This document shows, piece by piece, positions 1-6,417 of a DNA stretch of 14,870 nt. The DNA is from an uncultured Ruminococcus sp. (GTDB lineage Bacteria; Bacillota; Clostridia; Oscillospirales; CAG-272): contig CADAXH010000016.1 of NCBI GenBank assembly GCA_902791785.1, positions 1 through 14,870 of the forward strand. Reading direction: 5' to 3'. A program made the position numbers and the translations under genes. Within the stretch, counting starts at the first letter, position 1. Each line of letters opens with the position of its first letter. The notes below the pieces were generated by a model. The model saw only the letters and a list, made by a program, of their open reading frames with translations, ran no database searches and was not told where the DNA came from.

Positions 1-56
1 CCTGCCAGCTTTTCTTTCAGTAACTCATCAGATATTCTCTTCCTGTATTCAAACAT
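1..56 (-). CDS. N-terminus of a predicted AAA_14/DUF4143-type ATPase (partial)
   Basis: Only the first 18 codons and two bases lie in the window; the gene runs off the left edge. The start is an ATG (complement of 54-56) preceded on the minus strand by CAGGAGAG, a good ribosome binding site. The peptide begins MFEYRKRISDELLKEKLA, which resembles the start of many stand-alone ATPases whose next residues form a GPKWCGKT-type P-loop. I recognise this N-terminus by recall of the family; the P-loop itself is outside the window. The call is supported by context: the upstream region has the same layout (consensus promoter plus 23-bp repeats) as the complete ATPase gene at 6418. Confidence 0.55.
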   Translation of the reverse strand, partial: MFEYRKRISDELLKEKLA

Positions 57-79
57 ACGCGTCTCTCCTGTTCGAATAT

Positions 80-108
80 ATTATATTGAATTTTGCCATA
101 TTTGTCAA
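80..108 (-). promoter_or_regulatory. Consensus sigma-70 promoter of the left-edge ATPase gene
   Basis: On the minus strand, TTGACA (complement of 103-108) and TATAAT (complement of 80-85) are separated by exactly 17 bp. The -10 box lies about 24 bp from the start codon at 56. The three-copy repeat begins 4 bp upstream of the -35 box. Confidence 0.8.
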
Positions 109-112
109 CGTG

Positions 113-181
113 ATTGTGTAATTTGGCTAGTTTTCATTGTGCAATTTGGCGCATTTTCGTTGTGCAATTTGGATTTTTATC
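113..181 (-). repeat. Three tandem 23-bp promoter repeats (CCAAATTGCACAAT)
   Basis: Three units start at 113, 136 and 159, so the period is exactly 23 bp. The conserved core on the plus strand is ATTGTGCAATTTGG (113-126 with one change, 136-149, 159-172 with one change), which reads CCAAATTGCACAAT on the minus strand; each is followed by a T-rich 9-bp spacer. A possible fourth, degenerate unit in register (90-103, about 9 of 14 matches) would fall between the -35 and -10 boxes. The array lies just upstream of the ATPase promoter and also faces the sdaA promoter on the other side. It looks like a protein-binding array; the binder is unknown. Confidence 0.8.
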
Positions 182-253
182 TCTGTTTTCTGAGTCAGCA
201 TTACCCATTTTGCACTTTTTTTGTCGATTTATATATATTTTACTGAAAATATA

Positions 254-262
254 TGCTAAAAT
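254..262 (+). promoter_or_regulatory. Possible extended -10 element for sdaA
   Basis: TGCTAAAAT at 254-262 fits an extended -10 box (TG, one base, TAAAAT). There is no convincing -35 box 16-18 bp upstream, only an A/T-rich run. It is 37 bp upstream of the preferred sdaA start. This is a moderate guess. Confidence 0.35.
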
Positions 263-298
263 GCATTATTGGTAAGAAAGTGGTGAGAGGTGGTTCCC

Positions 299-1516
299 AT
301 GTATTCAATCAAAGACATATACAAAATAGGGAAAGGACCATCAAGTTCTCACACCATGGGCCCTTTGAAAGCGGCGAAGACTTTTCTTTCGCTGTACGGC
401 GACTGCGACTCGTACAAGGTAATACTGTACGGCTCCCTTGCAAAGACGGGAAAAGGTCACCACACGGATCTTGCCGTAAAAGAGGGACTTTGCAACATCC
501 ATACCGAGATTGAGTACGACACAGTGTCGGACAACCTGCCCCACGAGAACACAATGGACTTTTTTGGTTACAAGGACGGAGTCCAGACCTGCTCCATGAG
601 AGCGATGAGCATCGGGGGTGGAGACATTGAAATCGTCGGCATGGAGACTGACGAGAAACTCGAAATATACAGGCACAGCCATTTCTCAGAGATTTCCGAA
701 TACTGCAAGTCGAGAAACATGCGCATAAGCGAATATGTATATGCTTTCGACGATCCGGATATAAAGGACTACCTGAGAAAAGTCTGGCACGTTATGCTGG
801 ACTGCATCAAGACGGGACTGTCCACAAGAGGCATTCTCGAAGGCGGAATAGGAGTTGAGAGAAGAGCTCAGGCTCTGTACAACTCAAAACACATAGACGA
901 GTCCCCTTCAATTGCTGAAAACAGGCTCGTATGCGCATATGCATTCGCCGTGGGCGAAGAAAATGCGGATTTCGGAACGGTAGTGACTGCTCCCACATGC
1001 GGAGCGTGCAGCGTTGTTCCTGCGGTCCTGAAATACATGTCGGAAAAGAGAAACATATCAGAAGACAAGGTTATAGACGCGCTGGCGGTCGCTGGGATTA
1101 TAGGAAACATAGTCAAGACGAACGCTTCAATCAGCGGAGCCGAGTGCGGATGCCAGGCTGAGATGGGCACTGCGTGCTCAATGGCGTCGGCTGCCCTGTG
1201 CGAACTTCTCGACATGGGAATTGACCAGATTGAATATGCAGCGGAAGTGTCGATGGAGCATCAGCTCGGACTCACATGCGACCCGATCAAAGGCCTTGTA
1301 CAGATTCCGTGCATCGAGCGCGGAGCGGTGTCTGCAATGAAGGCCATAAATGCAATGACTCTTGCAAACTTCCTGACGGACTCAAGAAAGATTTCTTTTG
1401 ACCAGGTTGTAAACACAATGTACAAGACAGGCAAAGACATGAATTCAAGATACAGGGAGACTTCCGAAGGAGGCCTTGCCGACCTGTTCACATTCAGGAA
1501 CAGGATAACTAAATAG
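299..1516 (+). CDS. sdaA: L-serine dehydratase, iron-sulfur dependent, single chain
   Basis: The protein deaminates L-serine to pyruvate and ammonia in the cytoplasm using an oxygen-sensitive [4Fe-4S] cluster. The preferred start is ATG 299, which has AGAGGTGG five bases upstream; an in-frame GTG at 290 lies inside that ribosome binding site and is less likely. The 405-residue product has the beta-type domain first, with GPSSSHTMGP at 13-22. The alpha-type catalytic domain follows, with APTCGACSVVP near 231-241, NASISGAECGCQ at 275-286 and HQLGLTCDPIKG at 321-332. The cysteines in these motifs are the likely cluster ligands. The beta-alpha order matches the fused SdaA/SdaB type, but the chain is shorter than the roughly 450 residues of E. 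coli SdaA. No ACT domain is seen. The gene lies 43 bp upstream of the SPFH gene with no visible terminator between, so readthrough is possible. Confidence 0.93.
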   Translation: MYSIKDIYKIGKGPSSSHTMGPLKAAKTFLSLYGDCDSYKVILYGSLAKTGKGHHTDLAVKEGLCNIHTEIEYDTVSDNLPHENTMDFFGYKDGVQTCSMRAMSIGGGDIEIVGMETDEKLEIYRHSHFSEISEYCKSRNMRISEYVYAFDDPDIKDYLRKVWHVMLDCIKTGLSTRGILEGGIGVERRAQALYNSKHIDESPSIAENRLVCAYAFAVGEENADFGTVVTAPTCGACSVVPAVLKYMSEKRNISEDKVIDALAVAGIIGNIVKTNASISGAECGCQAEMGTACSMASAALCELLDMGIDQIEYAAEVSMEHQLGLTCDPIKGLVQIPCIERGAVSAMKAINAMTLANFLTDSRKISFDQVVNTMYKTGKDMNSRYRETSEGGLADLFTFRNRITK

Positions 1517-1559
1517 GAAAAATAAAAAAACAGCACATAAACTTTAAAGGAGAAAAAAC

Positions 1560-2846
1560 ATGGGACTTTTAAAAGTATTTGGCGGAGCTATTTCATCAAG
1601 TTTGGCTGACCAGTGGAAGGAGTACTTTTACTGCGATTCAATCGACCAGTCGACACTCGTAGTAAAGGGACAGAAACATTCAGGCAAATTCAGCATGAAC
1701 AACAAGGGCAATGACAACATCATCACAAACGGATCAATCATTGCAGTCAATGAAGGACAGTGTATGCTCATCGTTGACCAGGGCAAAGTTGTTGAAGTAA
1801 GCGCTGAACCCGGAGCATTCAAATTCGACAAGAGCACTGAACCTACAGTATTTGAAGGCGGTCTCGGAAGAGGACTCATCGACACAATCAAGACAATCGG
1901 AAGAAGAACAACTTTCGGCGGCGACACAGGCCATGACCAGAGAGTCTACTTTGTAAACATCAAGGAGATCATCGGCAACAAATACGGCACTATCAATCCC
2001 GTTCCGTTCAGGGTTGTTGACAGAAACATCGGACTCGACGTCGACATCTCCATCAGATGCAACGGTGAATACTCATACAAGATCACAAACCCGATTCTCT
2101 TCTATGCAAATGTTTGCGGAAACGTAACAGAGTCATTCAAGAAAGAGACAATCGAGAGCCAGCTCAGAACCGAGCTTCTTACAGCTCTTCAACCGGCATT
2201 TGCCGCTATTTCCGAAAAGGGAATCAGATACTCAAATCTCCCGGGCCACACTCTTGAGCTCTCAGACGAACTCAACAGGATCCTCTCGGAAAAATGGAGA
2301 GACCTCAGAGGTATTGAAATCGTATCATTCGGCATGAACTCAGTCACTGCAAACGCAGAAGACGAGAAGATGATCAAGGACCTCCAGAAGAGAGCTGTAC
2401 TCAGAGACCAGTCAATGGCAGCTGCTACACTCGTCGACGCTCAGGCAGAAGCAATGAAGTCTGCAGCAAAGAACGAAAACGGCGCTATGATGGGATTCAT
2501 GGGAATGGGAATGGCAAGCGCAGCAGGCGGCATCAACGCAAACACTCTCTATGCACAGGCTTCACAGCAGCAACAGCAGCAGGCACAGATGCAGGCTCAG
2601 ATGCAGCAACAGCAGCAGGCTCAGCAGGCACAGTCTCAGCAGACAGGTTCTGCAGACGGCTGGTTCTGCCCGGAATGCGGAACAAAGAATCAGGGCAAAT
2701 TCTGTATGAACTGCGGAACAAAGAAACCTGCAGGCGCACCTCTCTACAGATGCGACAAGTGCGGATGGGAACCGGCTGATCCGGCACATCCTCCGAAATT
2801 CTGCCCCAACTGCGGCGACAAATTTGACGACAACGACGTAAAATAA
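1560..2846 (+). CDS. SPFH-domain protein with Gln-rich linker and C-terminal zinc ribbons (YdjI-like)
   Basis: A strong ribosome binding site (AAAGGAG) precedes ATG 1560. Residues 1 to about 300 look like the bacterial SPFH/virion-core-like protein typified by B. subtilis YdjI (MGLLKVFGGAISSSLADQWK start; repeated aromatic and charged strands; a helical region near 260-300). A Gln-rich linker follows at 336-361 (19 Gln of 26). The C-terminus holds two zinc ribbons: C370/C373/C382/C385 and C398/C401/C415/C418. There is no signal peptide. In B. subtilis the YdjI-YdjG-YdjH group is tied to membrane localisation of the phage-shock protein PspA; that role here is inferred by family. The two following genes are the matching YdjG-like and YdjH-like partners, but no pspA gene is in the window. 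Family call sure, function inferred. Confidence 0.85.
   Translation: MGLLKVFGGAISSSLADQWKEYFYCDSIDQSTLVVKGQKHSGKFSMNNKGNDNIITNGSIIAVNEGQCMLIVDQGKVVEVSAEPGAFKFDKSTEPTVFEGGLGRGLIDTIKTIGRRTTFGGDTGHDQRVYFVNIKEIIGNKYGTINPVPFRVVDRNIGLDVDISIRCNGEYSYKITNPILFYANVCGNVTESFKKETIESQLRTELLTALQPAFAAISEKGIRYSNLPGHTLELSDELNRILSEKWRDLRGIEIVSFGMNSVTANAEDEKMIKDLQKRAVLRDQSMAAATLVDAQAEAMKSAAKNENGAMMGFMGMGMASAAGGINANTLYAQASQQQQQQAQMQAQMQQQQQAQQAQSQQTGSADGWFCPECGTKNQGKFCMNCGTKKPAGAPLYRCDKCGWEPADPAHPPKFCPNCGDKFDDNDVK
2565..2642 (+). repeat. CAG/CAA-rich low-complexity tract inside the SPFH gene
   Basis: Twenty-six codons, mostly CAG with some CAA, GCA/GCT and ATG, encode the Gln-rich linker between the SPFH domain and the zinc ribbons. 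It is an imperfect trinucleotide repeat that could vary in length between strains without shifting the frame. Confidence 0.8.
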
Positions 2847-2858
2847 TTGGTGAACAAT

Positions 2859-3965
2859 ATGCCAGAAAACGACGTAATTGAATATAAATGTCCCAACTGT
2901 GGCGGCGGGTTGAAATTCGATTCGAAGTCACAGAACATGAGCTGTCCGTACTGCGGCACTGAATTTGACGTTGAGGCGGTAAAAGAATACGCCAATGAAG
3001 CAAAGAAGGCCGAGACAGACAGCATCGAGTGGGAAACATATGACGAAAATTCAGGATCCGGAGACTGGACCGCTGAAGAGCGCGAAGGACTCAGACTCTA
3101 CGTGTGCCAGTCATGCGGAGGCGAACTTGAGTGCGACGAAACACAGTCAGCCACATTCTGTCCGTATTGCGGAAACCCCGTAATCATGTCAGACAGAGTT
3201 TCTTCAGGATTCAAACCGGATATAGTGATTCCTTTCAAAAAGACGAAAGAAGACGCAAAGAACAGCTTCTTCCAGTTCATCAAGAAGAAATTCCTCATTC
3301 CGAACGATTATGCGAGAACCGTCAAGATTGACAAGATCACAGGCATGTATGTTCCGTACTGGCTGTATGACGCAGACACTGAAACGAACGCAGTACTCAA
3401 AGCTGAAAAAGTAAGGAAGTATACAACTGCGAATTACTATGTAACAGAAACGAAGCACTACAGACTGACGAGAACATGCGAATCCGCATACCAGGATCTT
3501 CCTGTAGACGGACTTACAAAAATCGAGAACGAGTTCACTGAAGCGATTGAACCGTTCAAGATGGAAGAAGCAGTCAACTTCGACAGGGCTTATCTGTCAG
3601 GTTACTTTGCCGACAAGTACGACGTATCAGCTGAAGACGGAAAGCCGATTGCAAACCAGAGAATGAAGAAGACAAACGATGCGATGATCGTGCGTTCAGT
3701 CAACAACTACTCAAGTGTTTCAATCGAGTCATCACAGATCAACATAGAAAACGGCAAAATCAAATATGCGGTTTTCCCAGTATTCCTGATGAATACAATG
3801 TACAAAGGCAAAAAATATACATTTGCAGTAAACGGTCAGACCGGTAAATTTGTAGGAAATCTTCCGAGCAGCAAAATCAAGGCAACAATCATGGGATTTC
3901 TGACATTCCTTGCAGGTGCAGCCGTTACGGGACTTGTTGCAACAATTGTTGCTTACTTTACTTGA
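2859..3965 (+). CDS. Double zinc-ribbon protein with C-terminal membrane anchor (YdjG-like)
   Basis: The start is set at ATG 2859, with GGTGA upstream; in-frame TTG 2847 and GTG 2850 directly after the previous stop have no ribosome binding site. The gene is 12 bp behind the SPFH gene and is probably translated with it. The 368-residue product has two zinc ribbons (C11/C14/C29/C32 and C83/C86/C101/C104), then a long conserved region starting near residue 117 (FKPDIVIPFKKTKEDAK), and a single hydrophobic segment at about 340-368 that ends at the C-terminus. This matches the TFIIB-type zinc-ribbon membrane proteins of the B. subtilis YdjG type. The zinc ribbons should face the cytoplasm, next to those of the SPFH partner. 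The biochemical role is unknown. Confidence 0.82.
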   Translation: MPENDVIEYKCPNCGGGLKFDSKSQNMSCPYCGTEFDVEAVKEYANEAKKAETDSIEWETYDENSGSGDWTAEEREGLRLYVCQSCGGELECDETQSATFCPYCGNPVIMSDRVSSGFKPDIVIPFKKTKEDAKNSFFQFIKKKFLIPNDYARTVKIDKITGMYVPYWLYDADTETNAVLKAEKVRKYTTANYYVTETKHYRLTRTCESAYQDLPVDGLTKIENEFTEAIEPFKMEEAVNFDRAYLSGYFADKYDVSAEDGKPIANQRMKKTNDAMIVRSVNNYSSVSIESSQINIENGKIKYAVFPVFLMNTMYKGKKYTFAVNGQTGKFVGNLPSSKIKATIMGFLTFLAGAAVTGLVATIVAYFT

Positions 3966-3980
3966 TTGGAGGGCGAGATT

Positions 3981-4313
3981 ATGAATAAGAAAAAAATATT
4001 CAGCATTATACTTGTTTCTGCTCTTCTGGTCTGTCTGTTCACGGTAAGTGCATTTGCAACTACTGATACGTACAACAGTCTTTCTGACGCTTTCTTTGGC
4101 AATTTGCCCGTAATAATCATCGTGGCAGTTATAGGCGGCATCATTACCGTCATAATATCCTATAAGAACGCAAAAAAGAAAATTACCACAGCTGTTCACC
4201 AGGAACAGGCTGCAGATTATGTTGTAAGGGATTCTTTCCGCATAACAAAGGCAAATGACATTTACCTTTACACTACAACGACAAGAACTCCAAGAAACAC
4301 AAACAAGAAATAA
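3981..4313 (+). CDS. Small membrane protein resembling the C-terminal part of YdjH, TPM domain missing
   Basis: ATG 3981 is preceded by GGAGGG seven bases upstream; a TTG at 3966 inside the same frame is less likely. The 110-residue product starts MNKKKIFSIILVSALLVCLF, a typical signal peptide with probable cleavage after the AFA near residue 24. A second hydrophobic helix follows (NLPVIIIVAVIGGIITVIIS) and then a basic tail containing AADYVVRDSFRITKANDIYLYTT. That tail closely resembles, from memory, the part after the transmembrane helix in YdjH/YgcG-type TPM-domain proteins. Those proteins carry a TPM domain of about 120 residues between signal peptide and helix; here only about 25 residues separate them. 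The usual Gly/Ser/His-rich end is also absent. The gene is 15 bp behind the YdjG-like gene and is last in the operon. Confidence 0.65.
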   Translation: MNKKKIFSIILVSALLVCLFTVSAFATTDTYNSLSDAFFGNLPVIIIVAVIGGIITVIISYKNAKKKITTAVHQEQAADYVVRDSFRITKANDIYLYTTTTRTPRNTNKK

Positions 4314-4331
4314 TCTGTTTCAGATAAGAGC

Positions 4332-4370
4332 AAACAACCCCGGAGATTAATCGTCTTCAGGGTTGTTTTT
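4332..4370 (+). terminator. Rho-independent terminator of the SPFH operon
   Basis: The 9-bp stem AAACAACCC (4332-4340) pairs with GGGTTGTTT (4360-4368) and runs into a T tract. It lies 18 bp after the small membrane protein gene and directly abuts the 3' end of the convergent ATPase gene. The opposite strand lacks a long T run, so it mainly serves the plus strand. Confidence 0.8.
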
Positions 4371-4373
4371 TGT

Positions 4374-6164
4374 CTATAATTGTTTGAGATAATCCTCAAC
4401 ATTAATGTATTTGATACCTTCGATTGAAGTGTTTTCACCTCTGTATATTACTGCTTTTCTCTTAATCTTTCCGAAACTGTACTCAGTGCTTCTGCACTTG
4501 TTTTCGTCCAGAAGATTCTTTGCTTGTTCCTTAATTGCCTCTTTGCTGTATTTTATTTCAAAGACTTCGGATTCCAGTGCAACCGGATCGGAGACAACCA
4601 TGTCGAATTCTCCCACTGCGAACTCAAGTTTAAATACTAACTTGTCCTGATTTGACAGTTTTGTTTCCAGGAGCACTATGTCCTCCATCATTCTTCCCCT
4701 TATTTCATCAAGGATTCTATTGATTACCCTTGTTTTTTCCTCAAGCGAAAGAATATCGAAAGCGGGGTCATTCATCAGACTCTGAATCAATCCGGTAGCT
4801 TGTGAATATCTCATACCCGGCTGAGTGAAAACAGTCCTTCTGATTCTTTCGTTTCCGGGCGGTATCAGCTTAATGTCAACATCAACAATAAGATCCAGTA
4901 ACTCCAGATACTCTTTGATTTCTTCGCAGTGAGTTTCCGTAATACTCACTTTCTGCTCATTTTTGTTTTTAATTTCAAGCAGTTCCATCAGTTTCGAAGT
5001 TACTTGTTCTTTGTCTATCCTGTAAAGAATATCGCTTGGACGGTCTCTGTCTGTTCGCAGGTTTCTTTTGGAAACTCCCAGGTCATGGGAAACAAAATCC
5101 CTGGTCAATACTTCAATTGTAAATTTGTGATTCATATCTTCAACAACTCTGTTGATTGCACCGGTCAATTCTTTTTTCTCATATAATTCTTCCAGTGCTC
5201 TGAAATGTCCGCCGTCCTGGTAATATTTCAGAGAGTGCTGAATGTTGTTGGCAATTGCACTGTCTATGTACTGATCAGAACTCTTTTTGTCTTCAAACGG
5301 CGTTTTCTCGTTATAATGGACACCTCCCAGACTCATTGTTCCGCCGTAACGGATATATTCGTCGATTCCCTTCTTCCCCAGGACATATTCGAATTCTTTG
5401 TATGGAATAAAAGTCGTGTGAAGCATAATACAGCGGTCATACAACTGATCACTTTTTGAAAATACAAAACCCAGAGAATCTGTACCCGACAGAACTATCT
5501 TCATTCCGCTCGCGGCATAAATATCTGCAAACAAAGCCGCACCTTCAATAAAATCTTCAAGCAATGTTACTTCATCGATGAATACATATTTGTATCCCTT
5601 CTTGTGAAGAGTGTCCATGTCATCATAAAGCTCTGACAGATTGTCGTCCGTATGCACCTGAATATATGCCGTTCTGCCAAAGTCGTCGCCAGTCATTCTC
5701 CCTATGACCTGCTTAATCATTGTCGTTTTGCCAGTTCTTCTCAAACCATACATGATGAACACTTTCGGAACAACTGCTCCGCACAAGTATTCTTCAATGC
5801 GAGGCAACAATTCACGACACCTGAATCCGGATATATCTGCCAAGAGATCTCTTAACAGTTGACCTGTAAGCACATTCGTGTTATATCTTATCTGATTGTC
5901 GATTCTTTCTTTTTTTGGAGTTTTCATTATTGCCCTGATCTGCTTGATTCTCTCCTGCAGTTCTTTTCTTCTTGAAAAACTCTTTTGCAACATATCCGCT
6001 GTCGCATCATCGACATACTTGCTTTTCTTTTTTCCATCCTCCATCCACTGGTGGTAACACTTCTTTTTTCCGTAAATCGTCTTTCTGGAAATATACCCTA
6101 CAGGAAGTCCGGACAGCTCTTTTTCAAGAGCATTCAATTCTTCTGACAGTTCTCTGTTTTCCAT
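4374..6164 (-). CDS. Predicted ATPase with N-terminal basic domain and C-terminal PD-(D/E)xK-like domain
   Basis: The ATG (complement of 6162-6164) follows GGAGGA at good spacing. The product is 596 residues. Residues 1-80 are charged and helical, with LPVGYISRKTIYGKKKCYHQW near 20-40 and KSKYVDDATADML after it; this resembles a short N-terminal module I recall from other ATPase or transposase-associated proteins, possibly nucleic-acid binding. The P-loop is GLRRTGKTT (140-148), Walker B is YVFIDEVT (193-200) and a sensor-like LSGTDS lies at 225-230. The C-terminus has FDMVV (D521) and FEIKYSK (E536, K538), the spacing expected of a PD-(D/E)xK nuclease fold as in DUF4143 ATPases. No partner gene adjoins it. 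It is visibly more A/T-rich than sdaA or the SPFH genes, consistent with acquisition. Substrate and role are unknown. Confidence 0.8.
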   Translation of the reverse strand: MENRELSEELNALEKELSGLPVGYISRKTIYGKKKCYHQWMEDGKKKSKYVDDATADMLQKSFSRRKELQERIKQIRAIMKTPKKERIDNQIRYNTNVLTGQLLRDLLADISGFRCRELLPRIEEYLCGAVVPKVFIMYGLRRTGKTTMIKQVIGRMTGDDFGRTAYIQVHTDDNLSELYDDMDTLHKKGYKYVFIDEVTLLEDFIEGAALFADIYAASGMKIVLSGTDSLGFVFSKSDQLYDRCIMLHTTFIPYKEFEYVLGKKGIDEYIRYGGTMSLGGVHYNEKTPFEDKKSSDQYIDSAIANNIQHSLKYYQDGGHFRALEELYEKKELTGAINRVVEDMNHKFTIEVLTRDFVSHDLGVSKRNLRTDRDRPSDILYRIDKEQVTSKLMELLEIKNKNEQKVSITETHCEEIKEYLELLDLIVDVDIKLIPPGNERIRRTVFTQPGMRYSQATGLIQSLMNDPAFDILSLEEKTRVINRILDEIRGRMMEDIVLLETKLSNQDKLVFKLEFAVGEFDMVVSDPVALESEVFEIKYSKEAIKEQAKNLLDENKCRSTEYSFGKIKRKAVIYRGENTSIEGIKYINVEDYLKQL

Positions 6165-6184
6165 GAAATTATTCCTCCGATGTC

Positions 6185-6233
6185 TATAACCCCATTATAA
6201 CCCCTTTTTGCATTATGTCAAGGGGGTTATAAT
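6185..6233 (-). repeat. TATAACCCC repeats overlapping the ATPase promoter
   Basis: TATAACCCC occurs directly at 6185-6193 and 6196-6204 (11-bp period, one helical turn) and inverted at 6223-6231. The second and third copies form a perfect inverted repeat with 11-bp arms, ATTATAACCCC (6194-6204) and GGGGTTATAAT (6223-6233), flanking the -35 box. One arm covers the -10 box. This is the layout expected of an operator for repression. Confidence 0.8.
6194..6221 (-). promoter_or_regulatory. Promoter of the 596-residue ATPase gene
   Basis: On the minus strand TTGACA (complement of 6216-6221) and TATAAT (complement of 6194-6199) are separated by 16 bp. The -10 box is embedded in the TATAACCCC repeats, so anything binding the repeats should block or reshape transcription. 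Confidence 0.8.
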
Positions 6234-6296
6234 TTCAAAACAACAAAACTATTACCATATATTTGCCACAAAGCGCAGGTGTATGGCACTATCATT

Positions 6297-6379
6297 CCAA
6301 ATATGGGTCAATTATTTTTCCAAATGTGGGTCAGTTTTTTTGCCAAATATGGGTCAGTTTTGTTGACAAATGTGGGTCA
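6297..6379 (+). repeat. Four tandem 23-bp promoter repeats (CCAAATRTGGGTCA)
   Basis: Core copies lie at 6297-6310, 6320-6333, 6343-6356 and 6366-6379, with an exact 23-bp period. The first three read CCAAAT(A/G)TGGGTCA; the fourth starts ACAAAT because it overlaps the TTGACA -35 box. Spacers are T-rich. The last unit fills most of the space between -35 and -10 of the downstream ATPase promoter. Confidence 0.9.
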
Positions 6380-6391
6380 GTCTGATATAAT
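6363..6391 (+). promoter_or_regulatory. Consensus sigma-70 promoter of the 429-residue ATPase gene
   Basis: TTGACA (6363-6368) and TATAAT (6386-6391) are exactly 17 bp apart, a perfect consensus promoter. The fourth 23-bp repeat overlaps the -35 box and the spacer. The start codon is 27 bp further on. Confidence 0.9.
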
Positions 6392-6417
6392 GCCCTTGAA
6401 AACAAGGAGGAATTCGC

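Noticed and set aside
113..181. Iterons of a plasmid or phage replication origin
   Set aside because: No Rep, partition or phage gene is nearby, and the repeats sit at a consensus promoter among chromosomal genes; a regulatory array explains them better.
1517..1559. Promoter or terminator between sdaA and the SPFH gene
   Set aside because: The 43-bp gap shows only a ribosome binding site and A-rich sequence; no hairpin or -35/-10 pair can be supported.
2533..3039. Minus-strand open frame of 168 codons opposite the SPFH and YdjG-like genes
   Set aside because: It runs opposite the CAG tract and zinc-ribbon codons, giving a Leu/Ser/Arg-rich low-complexity product with no domain.
3732..4199. 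Minus-strand open frame of 155 codons
   Set aside because: It is antisense to the end of the YdjG-like gene and to the small membrane protein gene; Cys/Asn/Tyr-rich with no domain and no clear translation signal.
6255..6290. Weak inverted repeat (TGCCA...TGGCA) between the two ATPase promoters
   Set aside because: Five-base arms with a long loop and no associated signal; indistinguishable from chance.
6297..6379. CRISPR-like array of four regular repeats
   Set aside because: The spacers are only 9 bp, T-rich and similar, and the last repeat overlaps a promoter; there are no cas genes.
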